Positions 1 through 5,852 of a stretch of 17,490 bases of DNA are shown in pieces. The notes under the pieces were generated by a model, which saw only the letters and a list, made by a program, of their open reading frames with translations, was not told the origin of the DNA and searched no databases. The stretch's first letter is position 1; each line of letters opens with the position of its first letter. Source of the stretch: an uncultured Clostridia bacterium (GTDB lineage: Bacteria > Bacillota > Clostridia > Christensenellales > Borkfalkiaceae); NCBI GenBank assembly GCA_904501795.1, contig CAJGCK010000024.1:1-17490 (forward strand). Direction: 5' to 3'. The translations under genes were made by a program, and so were the position numbers.

Positions 1-2
1 AC

Positions 3-41
3 TACTATTATCAAGAAGCTTATAAATATTTCGTAGACTAA
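3..41 (+). CDS. C-terminal end of an upstream gene (partial)
   Basis: One frame is open from the window edge to a TAA at 39-41 and would end YYYQEAYKYFVD. The other two plus frames stop within the same stretch. A strong terminator begins 20 bases after this stop, which is what the end of a gene would look like. Only 12 residues are visible, so no family can be named. In Bacillus and many Clostridia the gene before spo0A is spoIVB, but these residues do not let me confirm that here. Confidence 0.4.
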   Translation, partial: YYYQEAYKYFVD

Positions 42-60
42 CGCTTAAAACAATTCAAAA

Positions 61-88
61 CCCCCGCAATTTTGCGGGGGATTTTTTT
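61..88 (+). terminator. Intrinsic terminator
   Basis: The arms CCCCCGCA and TGCGGGGG are perfect and enclose ATTT; they are followed by a run of seven T. This is a classical Rho-independent terminator for the gene ending at 41. A-rich sequence to its left could let it work weakly in reverse too. Confidence 0.9.
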
Positions 89-103
89 GTTTAAAAACCC
101 GAA

Positions 104-135
104 AAAACACCAAAACGACAGGGTGTTTTAATTTT
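104..135 (+). terminator. Second hairpin with T-rich tail, possible back-up terminator
   Basis: AAAACACC at 104-111 pairs with GGTGTTTT at 122-129, and TTTTAATTTT follows. It lies just after the stronger hairpin at 61-80 and upstream of the spo0A promoter, so it may insulate spo0A from read-through. Confidence 0.5.
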
Positions 136-143
136 GAACAAAA

Positions 144-152
144 ATCGACAAA
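144..152 (-). promoter_or_regulatory. Candidate 0A box upstream of spo0A
   Basis: ATCGACAAA reads TTTGTCGAT on the minus strand, one mismatch from the Spo0A-box consensus TTTGTCRAA. It lies 38 bases before the -35 hexamer of the proposed spo0A promoter. That placement would fit autoregulation, but a single near-match in AT-rich DNA is weak evidence. Confidence 0.35.
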
Positions 153-189
153 ATATTTTGAAAAAAATTGTAATTTTGTTCAAAATTGC

Positions 190-218
190 TTGAAGGTTGC
201 GAGCAATTGTAGTAAAAT
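190..218 (+). promoter_or_regulatory. Sigma-A-type promoter of spo0A
   Basis: TTGAAG (190-195), a 17-bp spacer and TAAAAT (213-218) give a reasonable vegetative promoter. The predicted start near 225 would leave a leader of about 27 nt holding the AAGGAG ribosome site at 241-246. Confidence 0.65.
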
Positions 219-251
219 ACAAATAGACATAAAAATTATCAAGGAGTATTT

Positions 252-1019
252 ATGCAAAAAAAGACGGTGTTTTTATTGCAAGATACCAAAGAACAAAACG
301 AGCAACTTGCAAAATGTTTTTTAGGGAATAGCGATTTTGAAGTGGTGGGGCAGGCTACCGACGGAATTTCGGGGATATCTATGATAACTGAAAAAAAGCC
401 CAACTACGTTATTGCGGAGATAATTCTTTCGGGGTACGACGGTATAAGCGTTATTGAAAGGGTTAAAGAACAAAAGATAAAAACCAAGTTTTTGATACTG
501 AGTGCTTTTTGTAGGGAAGAGATTGTTGCCAAGGCGTACAGTGCTGGTGCAAAATATTTCATGGCAAAGCCTTATAATTTTTCAATATTGCTTGAAAGAA
601 TGAAAGATATTGATGCCGAAAGGGAAGAAACGTTTAAGAGCACGATTTCTTGCGCGCCAAAAATTCACAACATTTCTTTAGAAGAAAAGATAAGCAAAAT
701 ATTTATTAACGTTGGTATTCCGCCACATATTAAAGGATATTCTTTTTTAAGGGAAGGGGTTAAGATGGCTGTTGAAGACCCTAAGATTATAAACAGCATA
801 ACCAAGAAACTCTATCCTATGATAGGCGAAAAGTACTCGACAAGTTCAAGCAAGGTAGAACGTGCTATCCGTCACGCCATTGAAGTTGCGTGGAACAGGG
901 GTAGAATTGACAATATAAACAATATATTAGGCGTGCGCGCATACGTAGGGAGTGAGAAGCCTACCAACGGCGAGTTTATAGCCCTTGTTGCAGATAAAAT
1001 GCTACTTGAAAGAGTGTAA
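252..1019 (+). CDS. spo0A: Stage 0 sporulation protein A (Spo0A), receiver with Glu at the phospho-Asp position
   Basis: Spo0A is the cytoplasmic response regulator that commits cells to sporulation by binding 0A boxes. The C-terminal half (about residues 145-255) is diagnostic: it has VGIPPHIKGY, SITKKLYP, VERAIRHAIEVAWNRG and KPTNGEFIALVAD, the sigma-A-contacting and recognition helices of the family. Residues 1-120 form a CheY-like receiver. The conserved Ser (LSAF) and Lys (AKPY) of the active site are present. The phospho-acceptor Asp (about residue 56 in B. subtilis Spo0A) is Glu56 in the context IAEIILSG, and the usual acidic pair reads Gln10-Asp11. The length of 255 aa is near the usual 260-270. 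The start is supported by AAGGAG five bases upstream. A terminator follows, so the gene appears monocistronic. The family call is certain; how the receiver is activated is open. Confidence 0.97.
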   Translation: MQKKTVFLLQDTKEQNEQLAKCFLGNSDFEVVGQATDGISGISMITEKKPNYVIAEIILSGYDGISVIERVKEQKIKTKFLILSAFCREEIVAKAYSAGAKYFMAKPYNFSILLERMKDIDAEREETFKSTISCAPKIHNISLEEKISKIFINVGIPPHIKGYSFLREGVKMAVEDPKIINSITKKLYPMIGEKYSTSSSKVERAIRHAIEVAWNRGRIDNINNILGVRAYVGSEKPTNGEFIALVADKMLLERV

Positions 1020-1027
1020 AAGAAATG

Positions 1028-1065
1028 ACCTTGTAAGCAATTCGCTTGCAAGGTTATTATTTTTA
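1028..1065 (+). terminator. Terminator of spo0A
   Basis: CCTTGTAAGC (1029-1038) pairs with GCTTGCAAGG (1044-1053) with one G-U pair. The loop has five bases and the tail TTATTATTTTT is T-rich. It begins 10 bases after the spo0A stop codon. Confidence 0.85.
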
Positions 1066-1097
1066 AGAAAAAATTTAAAAAAATAGATAAAAAACAG

Positions 1098-1126
1098 TTT
1101 ACAAATCAATCGTATGTGGATATAAT
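1098..1126 (+). promoter_or_regulatory. Sigma-A promoter for the zinc-ribbon gene (and probably veg)
   Basis: TTTACA (1098-1103), a 17-bp spacer and a perfect TATAAT (1121-1126). The start would fall near 1133, giving a leader of about 65 nt. It is the only clear promoter before the 1199-1999 gene pair. Confidence 0.8.
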
Positions 1127-1198
1127 ATAGTGCATAATTATAAAGGATTAACTTCTTTAGTAAAAATAAAATATATATGGTACAGATGGAGATGAAAT

Positions 1199-1711
1199 AT
1201 GCCGGGTGATTATATTAAATGTCCCAGATGCGAATTAAATTATATTCGTAGGGGAGAAGAGTATTGTGATGTTTGCAAGGCAGAATTAAAAAAGGGTCCG
1301 CAACTAGTTTTTGCGGTAGATGAAGACGAAGATAATGAAAACTTGATTCTTTGTCCTATATGCAGGCACGCGTATATCCGTTCGGATGAAAAGATGTGTT
1401 CTAAATGCGCAGACGAAATGGATTTTAAAAAGGACCAAGTAGACATAGACAAAGACGAAGAGTGGAAGAACTATCTTGACAACGAAGATGATGAAGAGGA
1501 AGAGAGCGAAGAGATGTTGTCGCTAACCAAACTTGCCGAAGAAGAAGGCGAAGAGATGTTCTTAGATGAAGAGGAAGAAGAGATAATAGAATCTAGCGAA
1601 TCTATGGAGCCGGACGATTTTGATATCCCTGAAATCGACGAGAAAGACTTCGAAGACACCGACGAAGATTTTGAAGACGACGAAGAAGATGAGGAAGACG
1701 AAGATTTTTAA
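1199..1711 (+). CDS. Hypothetical protein with two zinc ribbons and a long acidic tail
   Basis: I do not recognise a named gene. The 170-residue product has two successive four-cysteine modules with the same spacing C-x2-C-x11-C-x2-C: Cys8/11/23/26 and Cys52/55/67/70. Both also share an -x-Y-I-R- element between the cysteine pairs, so they look like an internal duplication of a small zinc ribbon. From about residue 75 to the end the protein is dominated by Asp and Glu, with Ser and few hydrophobic residues, and is probably disordered. GGAG at 1188-1191, seven bases before the ATG, supports the start. veg follows 36 bases later with no terminator between, so the two are probably co-transcribed. 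Zinc ribbon plus acidic tail suggests a nucleic-acid or RNA-polymerase-associated role, but that is inference only. There is no signal peptide or membrane segment. Confidence 0.8.
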   Translation: MPGDYIKCPRCELNYIRRGEEYCDVCKAELKKGPQLVFAVDEDEDNENLILCPICRHAYIRSDEKMCSKCADEMDFKKDQVDIDKDEEWKNYLDNEDDEEEESEEMLSLTKLAEEEGEEMFLDEEEEEIIESSESMEPDDFDIPEIDEKDFEDTDEDFEDDEEDEEDEDF

Positions 1712-1726
1712 GGTATAAAAATCTAG

Positions 1727-1749
1727 ATAAACGGCAAAACTCCGTTTAT
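1727..1749 (+). promoter_or_regulatory. Hairpin overlapping the veg start codon
   Basis: ATAAACGG (1727-1734) pairs perfectly with CCGTTTAT (1742-1749) around a 7-base loop. The 3' arm includes the first two bases of the veg ATG at 1748. No Shine-Dalgarno sequence is visible at normal spacing; the nearest AAGG is about 35 bases upstream. The hairpin could hide the start codon or couple veg to translation of the gene before it. Confidence 0.45.
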
Positions 1750-1999
1750 GATAAAAAATTGTCAGTCTGTAAGTCAAGTTAAAGAAACGATTGCGAAAAT
1801 GCAATTTGGCACGGTGGAAGTAACGCTAAATCTTGGTCGAAACAAATTCGTTAAATTTTTAGGCAAACTTTCAGGCGTGTACCCCGCGTTATTCACGGTC
1901 ACGCCGTTAGACCGAACGAAAAAGGTTAAGACGGCGTATTCTTATTCCGAATATATGTGTGGAAGGGTAAAACTCGTTCAAAAAAATAATACGAAATAA
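1748..1999 (+). CDS. veg: Veg family protein
   Basis: Veg is a small conserved Firmicutes protein, strongly expressed in Bacillus and linked there to biofilm gene control; its biochemical role is not firmly known. The 83-residue product matches the family layout. A short N-terminal helix with SQVKETIAKMQFG leads into VTLNLGRNKFVKFLGKLSGVYPALFTV, then the hallmark AYSYSEYM segment (SYSY in B. subtilis) and a final beta strand. The length is close to the usual 80-90. The ATG at 1748 is the only ATG that keeps the family N-terminus, although no ribosome site precedes it. Gene order also supports the call: veg lies just before ispE in Bacillus, and here only the sipL-like gene intervenes. A terminator follows two bases after the stop. 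Confidence 0.9.
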   Translation: MIKNCQSVSQVKETIAKMQFGTVEVTLNLGRNKFVKFLGKLSGVYPALFTVTPLDRTKKVKTAYSYSEYMCGRVKLVQKNNTK

Positions 2000-2001
2000 A
2001 T

Positions 2002-2026
2002 AAACCGCGCAAATTTGCGCGGTTTT
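2002..2026 (+). terminator. Terminator of veg
   Basis: AAACCGCGCAAA at 2002-2013 is followed by its exact reverse complement to 2025, and TTTT ends the 3' side. The self-complementary sequence could act in both directions. Confidence 0.85.
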
Positions 2027-2056
2027 GTCATAATTAAATAGTTGCGAGTATAAACT
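2027..2056 (+). promoter_or_regulatory. Candidate sigma-E promoter of the sipL-like gene
   Basis: TCATAAT (within 2027-2034) matches 6 of 7 of the sigma-E -35 consensus kmATATT. TATAAACT (2049-2056) matches 6 of 8 of CATACAHT. The 14-bp spacing is typical of sigma-E. The position fits: mother-cell expression is expected for SipL-type proteins. No sigma-A promoter of similar quality is visible here. Confidence 0.5.
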
Positions 2057-2094
2057 TTAGTGATAGTTTTTTGCTTATAAAGGAGGAAAATGCG

Positions 2095-3597
2095 GTGCAA
2101 GAACAAATTCACGAAAAAAATCTCGTTACTACAAACAATATAAAATATCAAGAAAAACTTACCGTTAACAGCAAAACGGATTTAGCGGTTGAAGAAGTAG
2201 AAAAGGTAATAGACGTTTTCTCTGCCGTATACGTTACCGAAAAGGAAGTGCTAGACGGCAAGGTTAAGTTCGGTGGCAACGTGATTTTCCAAATAGTATA
2301 TAAATGTACGAACGGTGAAATAAAAAAATGCGAGAGCGCAACCGAGTTCGTGGGGTATACCGAAGCCGAAAAAGCGACGCAAAACTGTAAATGTTCGGTG
2401 TTCGGTGTTGCCGAAAAGGCTACCGCCGATCTTTCGGGGCTTAAAGTTAGTGTGGAATGCGGTATATTAATAACCGCATACGTTACCGAAAACGTGTTGA
2501 TAACTCCCCTTATCGAAACGGAAGAACTTATTACCGACAAAAAAGAAAAAGAAATAACGGTAGGCTTAGGCTCTTGCAAAACGGTGTATCCACTAGAAGA
2601 GCAATTTGATTTAGACTATGCGGTGAAAGACGTTTTGTGCCATAACGGGAAGGCGGTTATAACGGCCGTTCAATGTGGGGTAGGGTGTATAATAGTTGAC
2701 GGCGAAACGGTAGTTTCCGCAATAATAAAAAGGGACGACGAAAAACTTTGCAAAGAACAAAAGGTTTTTCCGTTTAGAATGGAAATAGAGTGCGAAGAAG
2801 CGATGCCCGTCAACAAAGCCGTCGCATACGTAAACGAAAAATCGTTTAAGTGGGACGTTTCGGTAGACACCGAAAACAAAACAAGTTCGGTATCCCTTTC
2901 CGCCACACTAATTTTTGAAGGGGAAGCGTTTGAGGAGCGTAACGTTTTGCTTGTAACCGACGCTTTTAATAAAGACAAACATCTTCAACTCGAAAAAGAA
3001 AATATAAGTTTTCTTGACCAGTGTGAAACTCGTTCGTTTTGCGTTGACGTAACGGCAGACGCTAACGTGGATGCGCAAGACGATAGTAGAGAAATACTGT
3101 TCGCGGTAAAAGAAAAGGTAGAAAGCCTATCTATCGTTGCCGAAGAAAACAAAATTACCGGCGACGGAGTAATTTCTTGTCACGTGATTTGTAAAACGGA
3201 AGAAGATAAAATCGTTAACGTTTTATTAGAAGCGCCTTTTTCGTTTGTTCAAGAACAGTCTGGTTGTGATTTTGAAAACGTTACTAGTCGTTGTGCGGTC
3301 AAAAATTTAAAAGCAAAAAAAGGGACCGACGGCTCAGTCACTCTTTCGTTTACGCTAACCGTTACCGTTTACCCTTGTCTTAAAGATGAAATCGAATTTA
3401 TAAAATCGGTGGTCTTAACGGGAGACAAAGAAAAAATCGACTATCCGCTTAGCGTTTATCTAGCGCTCGAGGGCGAAGGATTGTTTTCTCTTGCTAAGCG
3501 ATTAAACGTCAGCCCAAGCGAAGTAGTAGAGACCAATAAAGATTTGCAGTTTCCGTTAACGGGAAAAGAAAGGGTTGTAATTTACAGGCAAAAGTGA
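2095..3597 (+). CDS. sipL: SPOCS (DUF3794)/LysM protein, SipL-like spore morphogenesis protein
   Basis: In Clostridioides difficile SipL is a mother-cell protein that binds SpoIVA through its LysM domain and anchors the coat to the forespore. This 500-residue product is mostly repeated beta-rich SPOCS (DUF3794) modules. The motif VNSKTDLAVEEVEKVIDV begins the first, and related alternating segments fill the region to about residue 440. A C-terminal LysM domain follows, with YLALEGEGLFSLAKRLNV, then the N-x-D element TNKDLQFPLTG and VVIYRQK. The start is GTG 2095 because AGGAGG (2081-2086) sits eight bases before it. An in-frame TTG at 2071 lies upstream of that ribosome site, and ATG 2090 is out of frame. 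The gene lies between veg and ispE, a neighbourhood I associate with clostridial sipL. There is no signal peptide, as expected for a mother-cell cytoplasmic protein. The family is secure; orthology to SipL is likely. Confidence 0.82.
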   Translation: MQEQIHEKNLVTTNNIKYQEKLTVNSKTDLAVEEVEKVIDVFSAVYVTEKEVLDGKVKFGGNVIFQIVYKCTNGEIKKCESATEFVGYTEAEKATQNCKCSVFGVAEKATADLSGLKVSVECGILITAYVTENVLITPLIETEELITDKKEKEITVGLGSCKTVYPLEEQFDLDYAVKDVLCHNGKAVITAVQCGVGCIIVDGETVVSAIIKRDDEKLCKEQKVFPFRMEIECEEAMPVNKAVAYVNEKSFKWDVSVDTENKTSSVSLSATLIFEGEAFEERNVLLVTDAFNKDKHLQLEKENISFLDQCETRSFCVDVTADANVDAQDDSREILFAVKEKVESLSIVAEENKITGDGVISCHVICKTEEDKIVNVLLEAPFSFVQEQSGCDFENVTSRCAVKNLKAKKGTDGSVTLSFTLTVTVYPCLKDEIEFIKSVVLTGDKEKIDYPLSVYLALEGEGLFSLAKRLNVSPSEVVETNKDLQFPLTGKERVVIYRQK

Positions 3598-3603
3598 TAT
3601 AAT
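3575..3603 (+). promoter_or_regulatory. Promoter of ispE, inside the end of the sipL-like gene
   Basis: TTGTAA (3575-3580), a 17-bp spacer and a perfect TATAAT (3598-3603). Transcription would start around 3609-3611, only 3-5 bases before the ispE ATG at 3614. Confidence 0.7.
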
Positions 3604-3613
3604 AGATTTACAA

Positions 3614-4465
3614 ATGAAAAAAGTTACGGTAAAAGCGTATGCAAAAATAAATCTAACGCTAGACGTTAAAGGGCTTAAAAATAACTTTCATCCTATAAGG
3701 TCCATAGTGTCAAGTGTGGGAATATTCGACAAAATTACGCTTGTAAAAAGAAAAGATAAGAAAATCAAGTTAATAACTTCGGGCATAAATCCGGGCTGTT
3801 CTAAAACACAAAACAACGCCTACAAGACGGCGGAACTGTTTGTGAAAACGTTTTCAACGAACGGCGTGAATATCTACCTAAAAAAACAAATACCCGTGGG
3901 TGCGGGGCTAGGCGGTTCTTCGGCGGACGTTGCAGGCGTACTTATCGGCATGAAAAAACTGTTTGGTTTAGACGTAGATTTAGAGCCTTTGGCGAACCTT
4001 CTTGGTAGCGATTGCAATTATATGTTGCGCGGTGGATACGCATATCTTAGTGGGCGTGGTGAAAAGGTAAGGTCTTTGTTGATTAGAAAACGCTTTCCCG
4101 TGGTGATTATAACAGCTAGTGAAGCCGTTTCGTCAAAAAATTGTTACAAAGCCTTTGACGAAAGGGGAAAGGTTTCTAAAGAGTGTAGCGGTGTTGCGTT
4201 AAATTTTTTGGAAAACGAAGACTACGCTGGATTTTTTGCCGTTATGAAAAATGATTTGTATAAACCGGCGCTAACTTTTTGCCCGAGTATGAAAGACAAT
4301 CTAACGGCGCTAAAAGAAAGTGGCGCAAGCGTTGCTATTATGACGGGTAGCGGGTCTGCGGTGTACGGAATATATAAAAACGGTTTTGCGCAAGGCAGGG
4401 CTTATAAAAAACTTAAAAAGAAACAAGTTGGCTCTGGCATCATAAAAACCAAGACCAAAATATAA
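3614..4465 (+). CDS. ispE: 4-diphosphocytidyl-2-C-methyl-D-erythritol kinase
   Basis: IspE phosphorylates the 2-hydroxyl of CDP-methylerythritol with ATP, the fourth step of the cytoplasmic MEP isoprenoid pathway. All GHMP-kinase landmarks are present. The N-terminal KAYAKINLTLDV comes first, then the glycine-rich ATP loop PVGAGLGGSSADVAG (about residues 95-109). The segment GSDCNYMLRGGYAYLSGRGE carries the putative catalytic Asp, and MTGSGSAVYGIY is near the C-terminus. The length of 283 aa is typical. The segment after motif I reads NNFHPIRSIV instead of the common DGYHEV-type sequence. No ribosome-binding sequence precedes the ATG; a TATAAT ends only ten bases upstream, so translation is probably leaderless or nearly so. 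A separate promoter makes sense, since the gene upstream should be sporulation-specific. A terminator follows. Confidence 0.95.
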   Translation: MKKVTVKAYAKINLTLDVKGLKNNFHPIRSIVSSVGIFDKITLVKRKDKKIKLITSGINPGCSKTQNNAYKTAELFVKTFSTNGVNIYLKKQIPVGAGLGGSSADVAGVLIGMKKLFGLDVDLEPLANLLGSDCNYMLRGGYAYLSGRGEKVRSLLIRKRFPVVIITASEAVSSKNCYKAFDERGKVSKECSGVALNFLENEDYAGFFAVMKNDLYKPALTFCPSMKDNLTALKESGASVAIMTGSGSAVYGIYKNGFAQGRAYKKLKKKQVGSGIIKTKTKI

Positions 4466-4473
4466 AAGGACGG

Positions 4474-4510
4474 AAAAAACGTTTCTCTATAAAGAGAAGC
4501 GTTTTTTATT
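4474..4510 (+). terminator. Terminator of ispE
   Basis: AACG plus TTTCTCT pairs with AGAGAAG plus CGTT around a short ATAA loop, with one T-G pair, and runs into TTTTTTATTTT. It starts nine bases after the ispE stop codon. Confidence 0.85.
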
Positions 4511-4539
4511 TTACGTCAAAAACAAAAAAGGTAAATTGA

Positions 4540-4569
4540 GTATAAAAATTATAAACCTAGGCAATAACA
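4540..4569 (+). promoter_or_regulatory. Sigma-F/sigma-G-type promoter of the spoIIR operon
   Basis: GTATA (4540-4544) fits the sigma-F -35 consensus GYWTA fully. After a 15-bp spacer, GGCAATAACA (4560-4569) matches 9 of 10 positions of GGNRANAHTR. It lies about 30 bases before the spoIIR start, after the ispE terminator. spoIIR is a known sigma-F target in B. subtilis, so sequence and context agree. Confidence 0.75.
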
Positions 4570-4600
4570 AACTTATCTAAAAATAAAGAAGGACGTTAAA

Positions 4601-5128
4601 ATGAAAAAGACGTGTATAAGTTTTTTGAGTTGTATCATAATACTGTTGTTGATAATAGGTTTTTTCCCTATAAGTGCGAAGAATAACGAACAATATCTAA
4701 GAATACATATTCGCGCTAATTCTAATACCGAGCAAGATCAAGCGGTTAAATATTCGGTAAAAAAAGCGGTCGTTGACTATTTAACGCCATATATTGCAAA
4801 CTGTAAAACAAAAGAGCAAGCCGAACAAATAATACGCGAAAATCTTAAAAACATAGAAAGCGTTTCCAACGCCGTATTGTTAGAGAACGGGCACGAATAT
4901 TCTTCTTCGGCAAGCGTTATAAACGAAGAGTTTCCCGAGAGAAAGTATCTTGATTACACATTAGAGTGTGGATATTACGATGCTTTAATAATAAATTTGG
5001 GTTCTGGTAAGGGCGACAACTGGTGGTGCGTAGTGTATCCGCCGTTGTGCTTTACTTCGGGAGAGACGGGTTACGTTTATAAAAGCAAAATTTTAGAAGT
5101 CATTAAAAATTTTTATAAAGACAAATAG
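4601..5128 (+). CDS. spoIIR: Stage II sporulation protein R
   Basis: SpoIIR is made in the forespore, crosses its membrane and triggers the SpoIIGA protease to process pro-sigma-E in the mother cell. Residues 5-25 form one strongly hydrophobic segment after MKKT, acting as a signal or anchor. The family core follows: LRIHIRANSNTEQDQAVK (about 33-50) and the hallmark GDNWWCVVYPPLCF (138-151). At 175 aa it is shorter than B. subtilis SpoIIR (about 224) but near many clostridial versions. AAGAAGGA ends seven bases before the ATG. The stop codon overlaps the ribosome site of sleB, whose ATG is nine bases on, and a sigma-F-type promoter stands upstream. The gene therefore appears to lead a forespore operon. 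Confidence 0.95.
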   Translation: MKKTCISFLSCIIILLLIIGFFPISAKNNEQYLRIHIRANSNTEQDQAVKYSVKKAVVDYLTPYIANCKTKEQAEQIIRENLKNIESVSNAVLLENGHEYSSSASVINEEFPERKYLDYTLECGYYDALIINLGSGKGDNWWCVVYPPLCFTSGETGYVYKSKILEVIKNFYKDK

Positions 5129-5137
5129 GAGGATACA

Positions 5138-5842
5138 ATGAAAAAAATATTTAGAATATTAACGCTCGTTTTGTTAGTTTGTGCCGTGGGATTAAGCGTA
5201 TTCGCTATTGCAACGCCACAGCAGACGACTACCGAAGTGTATGCGGCTGTGCTACAGCAAGGCAATAGGGGTAGCAACGTAAGAACGCTACAAACCAAAC
5301 TAAAAAGATGGGGTTATTACAAGGGTAGTGTAGACGGAATTTTCGGCGCGCAAACCAAAGAAGCCGTTAAATATTTTCAAAGAAGTAACGGCTTGGTTGC
5401 GGATGGTATCGTGGGGAACAAAACCCTTAAAGCGCTAGGTATGACTATTTCTAGCAACCAAAATAACTCGTCTAACAACACTTCGTTTTCCGATCAAGAC
5501 GTTGCGCTATTAACTCGGCTTATATACGGAGAAGCGCGTGGCGAGAGTTATATAGGACAAGTTGCGGTTGGCGCGGTAGTATTGAACAGAATAAAATCTT
5601 CTGCGTTCCCGAACACCATGTCGGGCGTAATATATCAAAGATACGCGTTCACGGCGGTAGATGACGGACAAATAAACTTAACGCCTAATGCAACGGCAAG
5701 AAAGGCGGCGCTAGACGCAATTAACGGTTGGGACCCGACTTACGGCGCGATATATTATTATAATCCCGTAACGGCAACTAGCGCGTGGATATTCACAAGA
5801 ACCACGACGGTTACGATAGGCAACCACGTGTTCGCTATATAA
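5138..5842 (+). CDS. sleB: Spore cortex-lytic enzyme SleB
   Basis: SleB is a lytic transglycosylase that attacks muramic-lactam-containing spore cortex during germination. The 234-residue product has a signal peptide (hydrophobic residues 5-26, likely cleavage after VYAA about 37). A PG_binding_1 domain spans about 41-100 (GNRGSNVRTLQTKLKRWGYY, DGIFGAQTKEAV, FQRSNGLVADG). An Asn/Ser linker follows, then the Hydrolase_2/SleB domain from about 120. The catalytic Glu is expected in LIYGEARGE, as Glu132; VGAVVLNRIKSSAFPNTM and YYYNP are further family motifs. The start is backed by AGGAGG at 5128-5133. The gene is packed between spoIIR and ypeB with only a few bases either side. Pairing with ypeB is the classical arrangement, because the two proteins stabilise each other in spores. 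Confidence 0.95.
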   Translation: MKKIFRILTLVLLVCAVGLSVFAIATPQQTTTEVYAAVLQQGNRGSNVRTLQTKLKRWGYYKGSVDGIFGAQTKEAVKYFQRSNGLVADGIVGNKTLKALGMTISSNQNNSSNNTSFSDQDVALLTRLIYGEARGESYIGQVAVGAVVLNRIKSSAFPNTMSGVIYQRYAFTAVDDGQINLTPNATARKAALDAINGWDPTYGAIYYYNPVTATSAWIFTRTTTVTIGNHVFAI

Positions 5843-5852
5843 GGAGGGGAAA

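Noticed and set aside
1471..1659. Minus-strand serine-rich frame opposite the acidic-tail gene
   Set aside because: The serine run is only the complement of GAA/GAT-rich acidic codons; there is no ribosome site and the plus-strand gene has zinc-ribbon motifs.
2071..2094. TTG start for the SipL-type gene, or ATG 2090
   Set aside because: The AGGAGG ribosome site lies inside the proposed extra codons, and ATG 2090 is out of frame and stops after a few codons.
2148..2978. Long antisense frames inside the SipL-type gene
   Set aside because: They are shadows of a coding strand with clear SPOCS and LysM domains and have no start signals.
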